Positions 44,873 through 53,622 of a stretch of DNA of 64,000 nucleotides are shown piece after piece. The translations under genes and the position numbers were made by a program. Positions within the stretch are counted from its first letter, which is position 1. The number at the start of each line of letters is the position of its first letter. This DNA comes from Acidobacteriota bacterium (GTDB lineage: Bacteria > Acidobacteriota > Terriglobia > Bryobacterales > Bryobacteraceae), in the NCBI GenBank assembly GCA_018268715.1, contig JAFDVZ010000015.1, forward strand, positions 62,001 through 126,000, written 5' to 3'. Under the pieces are notes generated by a model that saw only the letters and a program-made list of their open reading frames with translations, did not search any database and had not been told where the DNA came from.

Positions 44873-45069
44873 GTTAGCCGGCCGCCAGGCCTGAGATAGG
44901 GCGGACTTAGCCGCGTCTCCAGGAGCCCGCACCAGCAAGCAGAGCAGACGCTCCGGCTGCGGCGGGCTCTCGGACTGTTCGAGCACAGCGCATCTGGCGA
45001 ATCAGCGAGTCGTGCGGATCCCGGTGGAGCAATTCCCGAACGCAAGGGCGTTTTATGAGGATCTGTCGC
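44873..45069. other. No gene seen before the decayed hicA
   Basis: This stretch carries no frame with a recognisable product. It separates the propeller gene from the toxin-antitoxin remnants. Confidence 0.5.
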
Positions 45070-45207
45070 CTCTGCGGGAGCGCGGTAAGCGGTTCGACCG
45101 TGATTGCGCAATCACGCAGGGTCTTATACAGGAGGCTTGGCCCGACAGACCCGCCCGAGCGTGTCGGAACAACAGTGCTCGCCGGTGACGCGCGGAGTCC
45201 GGCTCAT
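45070..45207 (-). pseudogene. Decayed HicA toxin
   Basis: Reads leftward from ATG 45207, whose ATGA overlaps the hicB-remnant stop exactly as in living hicBA operons. It begins MSRTPRVTGEH, a typical HicA start. A different frame then continues as GGSVGPSLLYKTLRDCAITVEPLTALP, which closely parallels the normal HicA end. The middle of the protein, including the conserved GSH region, is missing. So an internal deletion with a frameshift has destroyed the gene. Confidence 0.55.
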
Positions 45208-45357
45208 GGGGCGATGGCGACGCGCTGAATCCTGACGAACTCCAACTCCGGTTCCGCGGCCCCTTCGATCCAAGACAGAGTTCGATCGCCTCGCGAATGC
45301 GCTCGGTCACCTCGTCAAGAGACCGCGCTTGCGTATGGCAAACCGGTATGAGGCTAC
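45204..45357 (-). pseudogene. Decayed HicB antitoxin
   Basis: Minus-strand frame with HTQARSLDEVTERIREAIELCLG, the typical central HicB motif, then a 1-nt frameshift near the GGGGCC run and a tail AAEPELEFVRIQRVAIAP in another frame, ending in a stop at 45204. The N-terminal part of HicB is absent (in-frame stop at 45358-45360). The remnant directly overlaps the start of a decayed hicA. Confidence 0.6.
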
Positions 45358-45509
45358 GTACTAGCCTTCAGCGTCGCGTTCGCTCACGACATCAAACTGG
45401 CGTGGCATTGGATCCTCATTCTGATTGACCTGCGAACTGACGCGCGCATCCACGGCTGAATCCGGCGCCAACGGCGTTTGTAGGGAGTAGTCCGGCCCGA
45501 GGCTCCGAA

Positions 45510-45581
45510 GATGCGATTGTCCGAGTTGCGCGTGATACGCCGGAGGCCGCGGACCGGTGGCTACAAGGCGACTTCTCGGGA
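45510..45581 (+). pseudogene. Possible RelE/ParE-type toxin scrap
   Basis: A 24-codon stretch reads DAIVRVARDTPEAADRWLQG, similar to the middle of RelE/ParE toxins (typical: ...ARDxPEAAxRWxxxx...). No start, flanking domain or antitoxin is visible. It sits between two other toxin-antitoxin features. Confidence 0.25.
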
Positions 45582-45684
45582 TCTATCTGGGCCCGGGCGC
45601 GCCAAGCTGCGGCCGCACCTTCCGTCGCAGCTGCATAGGGAGTTGGGCGGCGCTCGGAACTGCCGCGGCTGCTAAAATGGCGGT

Positions 45685-45915
45685 ATGTTCGACCGGATCA
45701 CGTTCGATCCCGCCGTGATGCGCGGACGCGCCTGCATTCGCGGCATGCGAATGACCGTCTCGCTCATCGTAAACCTCGTGGCGAACGGAATGTCAACGGA
45801 CGACATCATCCGCGAGTATCCTGAACTCGAAGGCGAAGATGTACGGCAGTCTCTCCAGTACGCTTCCGCGCTCGCCAACGAGGAAATCGGGTTTTTCAAG
45901 AGCCCTGCGGCGTGA
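45685..45915 (+). CDS. DUF433-family antitoxin
   Basis: 76 residues. The pattern ITFDPAVMRGRACIRGMRMTVSLIVNLVANGMSTDDIIREYPELEGEDV is typical of DUF433 (VapB45-like) proteins, which contain a helix-turn-helix and pair with DUF5615 nucleases. It is translated from ATG 45685 and its stop overlaps the start of the next gene (GTGA). It should neutralise the downstream protein and repress the operon. Confidence 0.85.
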   Translation: MFDRITFDPAVMRGRACIRGMRMTVSLIVNLVANGMSTDDIIREYPELEGEDVRQSLQYASALANEEIGFFKSPAA

Positions 45916-46280
45916 GATTCCTGGCCGACATGGGCGTGTCGCTGACCACAGTGGCAGCGTTGCGCGCGGCCGGTCATGACGCTATCCATCTGCGTGACGA
46001 AGGACTGATCCGCCTTCCCGATCCAGAGATTGTGGCCAAGGCTGTGGCGGAAAGTCGAATCGTCCTCACATTCGATCTCGATTTCGGAGACATCCTCGCA
46101 ATCGCCCGGAGCGAGGCGCCAAGCGTGATCATCTTCCGATTGCGAAACCAAACTCCCGCGGCCGTTAATCCTCGGCTCTTTCGCGTCATCCTCGACTGTG
46201 CGGCGACACTCGCCCGCGGAGCGCTTGTGATCATTGAGGACGAAGGTTTCCGAGTTCGCCGCCTGCCGATTCGGCCATGA
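45912..46280 (+). CDS. DUF5615 PIN-like toxin
   Basis: 122 residues from GTG 45912. The N-terminal RFLADMGVSLTTVAALRAAGHDAIHLRD and central VLTFDLDFGDIL carry the acidic residues of PIN-like nucleases of the DUF5615 (VapC45-like) family. Both conserved Asp-rich motifs are intact, so the enzyme may be functional. It forms a type II toxin-antitoxin pair with the overlapping DUF433 gene. Confidence 0.84.
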   Translation: MRFLADMGVSLTTVAALRAAGHDAIHLRDEGLIRLPDPEIVAKAVAESRIVLTFDLDFGDILAIARSEAPSVIIFRLRNQTPAAVNPRLFRVILDCAATLARGALVIIEDEGFRVRRLPIRP

Positions 46281-46398
46281 CGGCCTTCGCTCGAGGCGGC
46301 CATTGCCTCCTGGAGTATCAGAAGGCGGCTTCAGCGGACCTATCCGGCGACGACGGCGCCTCTGTCCGACTGGCCGACCAGGTGTCCGATTCAATGCT

Positions 46399-48144
46399 TC
46401 AATCACGCGAAGTCCTACCTCTGAGATCGTCGGCGGAAAGGCTGCTGAAGAGCGGTTGGAAATTGCGTTGTGCCGAGATCGTCGCGTCCTTTCTGATTTC
46501 GAGGAATTCCTTCTTACTGCCGGTCCATGCCGGCCAGATGGGCAGGCCTTGAGCGTTCGGGTTTCCGGACTTTGCGAAGTTCGTCCAGTACGTCTGAATC
46601 AGATTCGAAAGCGCAGCATCTTCCGGAGTGAATGGCAGCCAATTCCAAATCGGGTCGTGCAACGCGCCGAACACAAAAGGAACTTCAAGACTGTGAAATG
46701 CACCCAGCTCTTCTTCTCCCTTACCGGGGATTGAACGCTCAAATCGGTACACATAAACGCGCTGACCGGCGTCGCTGGTTAGGGCTGCCGTGGCGCCGAT
46801 CGGGCAAACGAAGCCGAGGTCACTGAGAGCCTTGTCCACGCCCGTGGTACGACGCACCAGCATGTCCCCGAGGTAAAGCGCGATGACTGGCTTGGCCCAA
46901 TTTCCAAAACAGGGACGGGCGAAATCCACGAAATCTTGCATAGTGGGGGAATCGTCTTTTTGCTTTCCTGGCGACTTTGCCTTTGCTGCATCCATCACGC
47001 GGAGGCCGCTAAATTCGCGTCCATTGTGGCCGATGAGCAGATCAACCTTCTGAATCGATCCGTTCAGGAAGACGTTTTGCGGCGGTTGGGGTAACACCCA
47101 GCCGTCCACAGTAAAAGACTGGGCAAATTGGATTTTGAGCGGTTCGACTAGTTTTTCGACCTCGGCTGCGGGCAGCGCGCGCAATCGCTCCAGAGACGTC
47201 CGATGCGCTTCTCCAGGCGCCAACTCGCCGACGGACTTTCCGACCGCTTCAGCCTGCGGCAGCGTTTTGTGGGGGGCAAAGACCGGCCCGCTCTCGGAGA
47301 TGACGCGGCGAAAGAGGCCTTCTGCGAGGGGTGAGGTCATCAACAAGGCAGAGTCGATTGCGCCCGCCGACTCACCGAATAGCGTGACATTCTGGGGATC
47401 ACCGCCAAACTGCGCGATGTTGTCACGTACCCACCTGAGCGCGGCGATCTGGTCCAGTAATCCATAATTGCCTGAGCTGTGGTGCGGGGACTTAGCAGAA
47501 AGTTCGGGATGAGAGAAGAAGCCAAGCGCGCCAAGCCTGTAATTGGTGGTTACCAGCACCACCCCGCGCGCGGTGAGCGAAACGCCGCTAAACATTGATT
47601 GCGATCCGCTTCCGACTTCATTGTTTCCGCCGTGTAGCCAGACCATGACTGGAAGACTGTGTTTTGGAGGCCACTCCGGCGTCCATACATTCAAGTAAAG
47701 GCAGTCCTCCGAGGATTGGACGGGTGGTTCTGCATACCTCGAACCGTAGACGTTTGCCATGGGGCCCAAAAACACGCCTAATCCAGCGGATGGCTGTGTG
47801 CAGGCGGGACCCGGGCGCGCTGCATCTCTCACGCCGGTCCATGGCATAGCTGATTGCGGCGCTTCCCAGCGAGATTGCCCAACGGGAGGACGTGCGAAAG
47901 GAATCCCCATGAATGCGACCGCAGATTCCACGGATGTCCCCTTCAATTTTCCTGTTTCAGTCTGCGCGATTAGATCGCCTTCGACATGGCTACGCCCGCC
48001 GGGTGCGGATAGGCTGGCGAAATCGGCGGCTGGGTAGACTGGGTAGAGTCCGCCTCTAACAACTTTGACATAGAGAAAGCACACGAAGGCGCCGAAGAGG
48101 GCAAGTACACAGAACCTGCAGATGAGCTTCAGTCTTGGACGCAT
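46399..48144 (-). CDS. Carboxylesterase type B
   Basis: 581 residues from ATG 48144 with GGAGG 7 nt upstream. A hydrophobic N-terminus (ICRFCVLALFGAFVCFLYV) anchors or exports it. Motifs of the type-B carboxylesterase fold are clear: GIPFARPPVGQSRW, EDCLYLNVWTPE, MVWLHGGNNEVGSG, and the nucleophile VTLFGESAGAIDS. A C-terminal AFHSLEVPFVFG carries the catalytic histidine. It hydrolyses ester bonds of an unknown substrate. Base composition here looks less GC-rich than the flanks, consistent with acquisition. Confidence 0.9.
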   Translation of the reverse strand: MRPRLKLICRFCVLALFGAFVCFLYVKVVRGGLYPVYPAADFASLSAPGGRSHVEGDLIAQTETGKLKGTSVESAVAFMGIPFARPPVGQSRWEAPQSAMPWTGVRDAARPGPACTQPSAGLGVFLGPMANVYGSRYAEPPVQSSEDCLYLNVWTPEWPPKHSLPVMVWLHGGNNEVGSGSQSMFSGVSLTARGVVLVTTNYRLGALGFFSHPELSAKSPHHSSGNYGLLDQIAALRWVRDNIAQFGGDPQNVTLFGESAGAIDSALLMTSPLAEGLFRRVISESGPVFAPHKTLPQAEAVGKSVGELAPGEAHRTSLERLRALPAAEVEKLVEPLKIQFAQSFTVDGWVLPQPPQNVFLNGSIQKVDLLIGHNGREFSGLRVMDAAKAKSPGKQKDDSPTMQDFVDFARPCFGNWAKPVIALYLGDMLVRRTTGVDKALSDLGFVCPIGATAALTSDAGQRVYVYRFERSIPGKGEEELGAFHSLEVPFVFGALHDPIWNWLPFTPEDAALSNLIQTYWTNFAKSGNPNAQGLPIWPAWTGSKKEFLEIRKDATISAQRNFQPLFSSLSADDLRGRTSRD

Positions 48145-48439
48145 GTCTTCCTCCAGAGCGAGAGAGTCTTGATTGATGCACATTCTGTGGCAATCGCCGC
48201 GAGTCCATCAAGGTGTAGACCGTGCCGCAGCGACGCTCGCGATCAATACTCAGTGATGTTCAAACCCGTCATTTTACGCCCGTTGGATAACGGCGTGTTC
48301 CTCTCTAGATGGTGGATTACGCGCTACTCGGAAAGAGGCGACACGACACCCGTTGGTGGGCGGCTCCGATCAGTAACGACAAACGCTGCTATATCCGCCA
48401 ATCTCGGCTCCGTCCGTGTCGTCGCCTACTCGGAAATGG
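48145..48439. other. No clear gene between the esterase and hicA
   Basis: No recognisable product on either strand. Two GCTACTCGGAAA-like / CCTACTCGGAAA elements recur about 105 bp apart, the only structure noticed. Confidence 0.4.
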
Positions 48440-48660
48440 CTACCGAAGGCGAGCGAGCGTTTCCGTGTCGATGCCCAATTGGCCGATGATGCGATGGAAG
48501 AGTGGTGGACCTATCTGTTGCCCGCCGTGAACGGGTATTGTTGTCGCGCGTCCGTCCGGATGCTGCCAGCGTTCGTGACCACCGGTCTGCCGCGTTTTGC
48601 GAAATCCGAGCTTCGTTGCCACACGGCGAAACTCGTCTGCTCCGGCGCTAGCCTAGGCAT
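48440..48660 (-). pseudogene. HicA toxin with broken N-terminus
   Basis: From ATG 48660, which overlaps the hicB end, the frame starts MPRLAP; the rest of HicA continues in another frame as ADEFRRVATKLGFRKTRQTGGHERW, then HPDGRATTIPVHGGQQIGPPLFHRI and ends in LARLR. So a 1-2 nt frameshift separates the start from the body. The body could still be made from a GTG at 48622 (60 residues) and retains GGH, the usual catalytic GSH region. It is therefore a pseudogene or a shortened toxin. Confidence 0.6.
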
Positions 48661-48844
48661 GGAGGATTTCGGTCGTATCGGCCGGTAAAACTTGATTCCG
48701 CTCCGCGTACTCTTCCGAAATCATCTGAAACACCGCTGCAAGCTCTGTGAGCGCAGCCTCTCGGGTAGGCATCAGAGCATGGCGCCCGGGTATCGACGGG
48801 ACTTCTGCGACCCAACCGATGGGCTCATTCCGATAGAGCACCAC
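48653..48844 (-). CDS. HicB-family antitoxin, possibly N-terminally shortened
   Basis: 63 residues from GTG 48844. VLYRNEPIGWVAEVPSIPG, TREAALTELAAVF and EEYAERNQVLPADTTEILHA match the HicB fold closely. It is slightly shorter at the N-terminus than usual because an in-frame stop lies 12 bp upstream of the GTG. The antitoxin stop overlaps the ATG of the damaged hicA. Such pairs are RNase toxin plus antitoxin; here the pair may be partly inactive. Confidence 0.65.
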   Translation of the reverse strand: MVLYRNEPIGWVAEVPSIPGRHALMPTREAALTELAAVFQMISEEYAERNQVLPADTTEILHA

Positions 48845-50690
<1,846 letters not shown>

Positions 50691-50701
50691 GGAGTTAGCC
50701 A

Positions 50702-51133
50702 ATGAAAATTACTCAAGGAGCATTTTCCTTCCTGCCCGAGCTGACTGACGATCAGATCGTGAAACAGCTCGCCTATTGCCTCAGCCGCGGCTGGTCGATT
50801 GGCGTCGAATACACCCAGGATCCCCACCCGCGCAACGCTTTGTGGGAGATGTTCGGCGCGCCCATGTTCGACCTCGCGGATCCCGCGCCGGTCATGAAAC
50901 GCCTGGCCGAATGCCGTGTGGAGTGCCCGAACTCCTACATCAAGATCGTCGCCAACGACGCCTCGCGAGGCCGCGAAACCGTGGCCCTGTCGTTCATCGT
51001 CACCCGTCCCGCCCTCGAGCCCGGCTTCTGGCTCGAACGTCAGGAAGGCGCCGGCCGCGCCATCAGTTACACCATCCGGAGCTACGCCGTCACGCGGCCC
51101 GAGGGTTCCCGTTATGACAGCGCCGGCCTCTAG
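50702..51133 (+). CDS. cbbS: RuBisCO small subunit, red-type
   Basis: 143 residues with a GGAG ribosome site (TGAGGAGTTAGCCAATG). The start ITQGAFSFLPELTDDQIVKQ and the core PRNALWEMFGAPMFD are typical. Its C-terminal extension (FIVTRPALEPGFWLERQEGAGRAISYT...) forms the red-type central beta barrel. It assembles with CbbL as L8S8. The last 20 bp overlap the start of cbbX. Confidence 0.94.
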   Translation: MKITQGAFSFLPELTDDQIVKQLAYCLSRGWSIGVEYTQDPHPRNALWEMFGAPMFDLADPAPVMKRLAECRVECPNSYIKIVANDASRGRETVALSFIVTRPALEPGFWLERQEGAGRAISYTIRSYAVTRPEGSRYDSAGL

Positions 51134-52010
51134 CTCCGCCGCCATTGACGTGGGCGCCGCCGCGCGCCAGACGCTGCTGGCGGAGCCCATCGGCAGGCTC
51201 GAACGCGAGCTGATCGGCCTTGAGTCGGTGAAGGCGCGCGTGCGGCAGATCGCCTCGCTCCTGCTCGTGGAGCGTCTCCGCGAGCAGGCGGGCATGTCTG
51301 CCGAAGCGCCCGGCCTGCACATGTCCTTCACCGGAAATCCAGGTACGGGCAAGACCACCGTGGCCCTGCGCATGGCCGAAATCCTGCATGGATTGGGCTA
51401 TATCCGCCGCCCCTCGGTTATCGTCGCCACCCGTGACGACCTGGTGGGCCAGTACGTCGGCCACACCGCGCCCAAGACCAAGGAGCTGTTGCAGAAGGCC
51501 CTGGGCGGCGTCCTGTTCATCGACGAAGCCTACTATCTGCACCGCCCTGAAAACGAGCGCGACTACGGCGCCGAAGCGATCGAGGTGTTGTTGCAGTTCA
51601 TGGAGGAGCGCCGCAAGGACCTGGTGGTGATCCTGGCCGGTTATCGGGACCGCATGGAGCGCTTCTTCCAGTCGAACCCCGGCCTCCACTCCCGCATCGC
51701 CCACCACCTCGACTTTCCCGACTATTCGCTCGACGAACTGATGCAGATCGCCGAACTGATGGTCCACGAGCGCATGTACACCTTTGACGACGGCTCCCGC
51801 CGCGCCTTCCGCGAGTATCTGGAGCTGCGCGCCCGGCAGGCCCATTTTTCGAACGCGCGCAGCGTGCGCAACGCCATCGACCGCATCCGCCTCCGTCAGG
51901 CCGTGCGCATCGTCGACCAGGGCGGGGAAGTGCCGCGCCAGGAACTGGCCCGCATCGACGAGGCGGACGTCCGCTCGAGCCGCGTCTTCATGAACGGAGA
52001 GCCCCGATGA
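51114..52010 (+). CDS. cbbX: Red-type RuBisCO activase CbbX
   Basis: 298 residues from ATG 51114. AAA+ motifs: Walker A GNPGTGKTT near residue 74 and Walker B LFIDEAYYL near 135. LIGLESVKARVRQIASLLLVERLR and the pore-loop region YVGHTAPKTKELLQKALGG match CbbX. It uses ATP to pull on the CbbL C-terminus and free inhibited RuBisCO. It overlaps cbbS by 20 bp and prk by 4 bp. Confidence 0.94.
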   Translation: MTAPASSSAAIDVGAAARQTLLAEPIGRLERELIGLESVKARVRQIASLLLVERLREQAGMSAEAPGLHMSFTGNPGTGKTTVALRMAEILHGLGYIRRPSVIVATRDDLVGQYVGHTAPKTKELLQKALGGVLFIDEAYYLHRPENERDYGAEAIEVLLQFMEERRKDLVVILAGYRDRMERFFQSNPGLHSRIAHHLDFPDYSLDELMQIAELMVHERMYTFDDGSRRAFREYLELRARQAHFSNARSVRNAIDRIRLRQAVRIVDQGGEVPRQELARIDEADVRSSRVFMNGEPR

Positions 52011-52960
52011 CCGGCCGCCGTCCCGTGATGCTCGGCATCATCGGCGATAGCGCCGCCGGAAAATCGACGCTCACCCAGGGGCTCATGAAGCTCCTGCACC
52101 CCCGTCCGGTCACCCACGTGTGCACCGACGACTACCACCGCTACGACCGTAAGGAGCGCGCCAAGCTCGGCATCACGGCTCTGCACCCGGAGTGCAACTA
52201 CCTCGACATCATGGAGCTCCAGTTGGAGCGCCTCCACTACGGGCAGCCCATCCTGAAGCCCGTCTACGACCACGCTACCGGCGAACTGGTGCGCCCCGAG
52301 TATCTCCAGCCCTCCGAGTTCGTCGTCGTCGAGGGCCTGCTGGGCTTCCACAGCCCGGTCATGCGCCAGTTCTACGACGTGAAGGTCTTCCTTGAGCCGC
52401 CCGAGCCCCTCCGCCGCGTCTGGAAGATCCGCCGGGACACCACCAAGCGCGGCTACCAGGAGCAGGAGGTGCTGCGCGAGCTCGACAAGCGCGAGTGCGA
52501 TTCGCAGGCCTTCATCCGCCCCCAGCGCGAGCACGCCGACATCATCGTCCAGTTCTACCCTCCGGCCGGTGTCTCGCCGGAATCGGCCAGCGGGCATCTG
52601 AACGTGCGGCTGATTTTGCGCCCCACCATCCCGCACCCGGATATGACCTATCTGTGCCACAACGGTGAGGATAGTGAGGGCATCCGCATGCTTCTCGGCC
52701 GCGACTCCGGAAAGCCCGTGGATATTCTCGAAATCGACGGCAGCGTCACCCCCGAGCAGGCCGCCCACCTGGAGGAAACGATCTGGAACCACCTGCCCGG
52801 CTCCACCCCGATCCCGGCCGACCAGTTCGGGCTCTATCAGGACCGCGGCGTCACCCGGCACAGCGATCCGCTGGCGCTGACCCAGTTATTGCTGACCTAC
52901 CACCTGCTGCGGGCCTACGACTCCGGCGCGCAGCGCCTGTTCGTGCGCCGGGCCAGTTAG
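52007..52960 (+). CDS. prk: Phosphoribulokinase
   Basis: 317 residues. P-loop GDSAAGKST at 13-21; VCTDDYHRYDR carries the catalytic acid region; EGLLGFHSP and the C-terminal parts are typical of the class that includes proteobacterial PRK. It makes ribulose-1,5-bisphosphate from ribulose-5-phosphate and ATP, so RuBisCO and PRK together give the two Calvin-specific steps. The ATG overlaps the cbbX stop (ATGA). The remaining Calvin genes are not in the window. Confidence 0.9.
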   Translation: MTGRRPVMLGIIGDSAAGKSTLTQGLMKLLHPRPVTHVCTDDYHRYDRKERAKLGITALHPECNYLDIMELQLERLHYGQPILKPVYDHATGELVRPEYLQPSEFVVVEGLLGFHSPVMRQFYDVKVFLEPPEPLRRVWKIRRDTTKRGYQEQEVLRELDKRECDSQAFIRPQREHADIIVQFYPPAGVSPESASGHLNVRLILRPTIPHPDMTYLCHNGEDSEGIRMLLGRDSGKPVDILEIDGSVTPEQAAHLEETIWNHLPGSTPIPADQFGLYQDRGVTRHSDPLALTQLLLTYHLLRAYDSGAQRLFVRRAS

Positions 52961-52983
52961 CGCGGCGCACGCTAAAATGAGGG

Positions 52984-53622
52984 TTGGAATTCCCCAGGTT
53001 CTACCCGTTGCTCGACACGGCTGTACTCGATGCGCGGGGCTTCTCCGTGGTCGAGGCGGCTGAAACACTGCTCGAAACCGGCGCAAAAGTGCTCCAAATG
53101 CGACATAAAACGGCCTTTTCGCGCGCGATTTTTGACGTTTTTGACACGGTTTCGAGGCTCTGCGGCGAGGCCGGCGCGCGTTTCATCGTCAACGATCGCG
53201 CCGATATCTCCTTTCTTTTCAACGCGGGCGTCCACGTCGGCCAGGACGACCTGCCGCCTGGCGCGGTCCGTAAGTTATTGGGCGACAAGGGGTTAATCGG
53301 ATTTTCGACGCACAATTCGGTGCAATTTCAGGCCGCGCTGGCCGAACCAGTCGACTATTTGGCCTTTGGCCCCGTATTTTCAACAGCTTCCAAGCAAAAC
53401 CCGGATCCGGTCACCGGCCTCGCCGAACTCCAACAGATTCAATCACTTAGAGACCATCGCCCACTCATCGCGATCGGCGGAATCACCCGCGGCAACGCCC
53501 GCCAGGTGCTCGCGGCCGGGGCCGACTCCCTCGCCGTGATCGGCGACCTGTATCCTAACCCATTGAACCGCAAGGTGTTACGAGAGCGAGCCGAAGAGTG
53601 GCTGGCCGTCCTCCATGAGTAG
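52984..53622 (+). CDS. thiE: Thiamine-phosphate synthase
   Basis: 212 residues, probably from TTG 52984. LQMRHK, FIVNDRADI, VHVGQDDLP, IGFSTHNS, LAFGPVFST and AIGGITRGN are the ThiE barrel motifs in order. It joins HMP-PP and thiazole phosphate to make thiamine phosphate. QMRHK at the substrate lysine site is slightly unusual but the lysine is kept. It lies 23 bp after prk and overlaps the next gene by 8 bp. No TPP riboswitch was seen upstream. Confidence 0.88.
   Translation: MEFPRFYPLLDTAVLDARGFSVVEAAETLLETGAKVLQMRHKTAFSRAIFDVFDTVSRLCGEAGARFIVNDRADISFLFNAGVHVGQDDLPPGAVRKLLGDKGLIGFSTHNSVQFQAALAEPVDYLAFGPVFSTASKQNPDPVTGLAELQQIQSLRDHRPLIAIGGITRGNARQVLAAGADSLAVIGDLYPNPLNRKVLRERAEEWLAVLHE

Noticed and set aside
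52961..52983. TPP riboswitch before thiE
   Set aside because: Only 23 bp separate prk and thiE, too short for a TPP aptamer.
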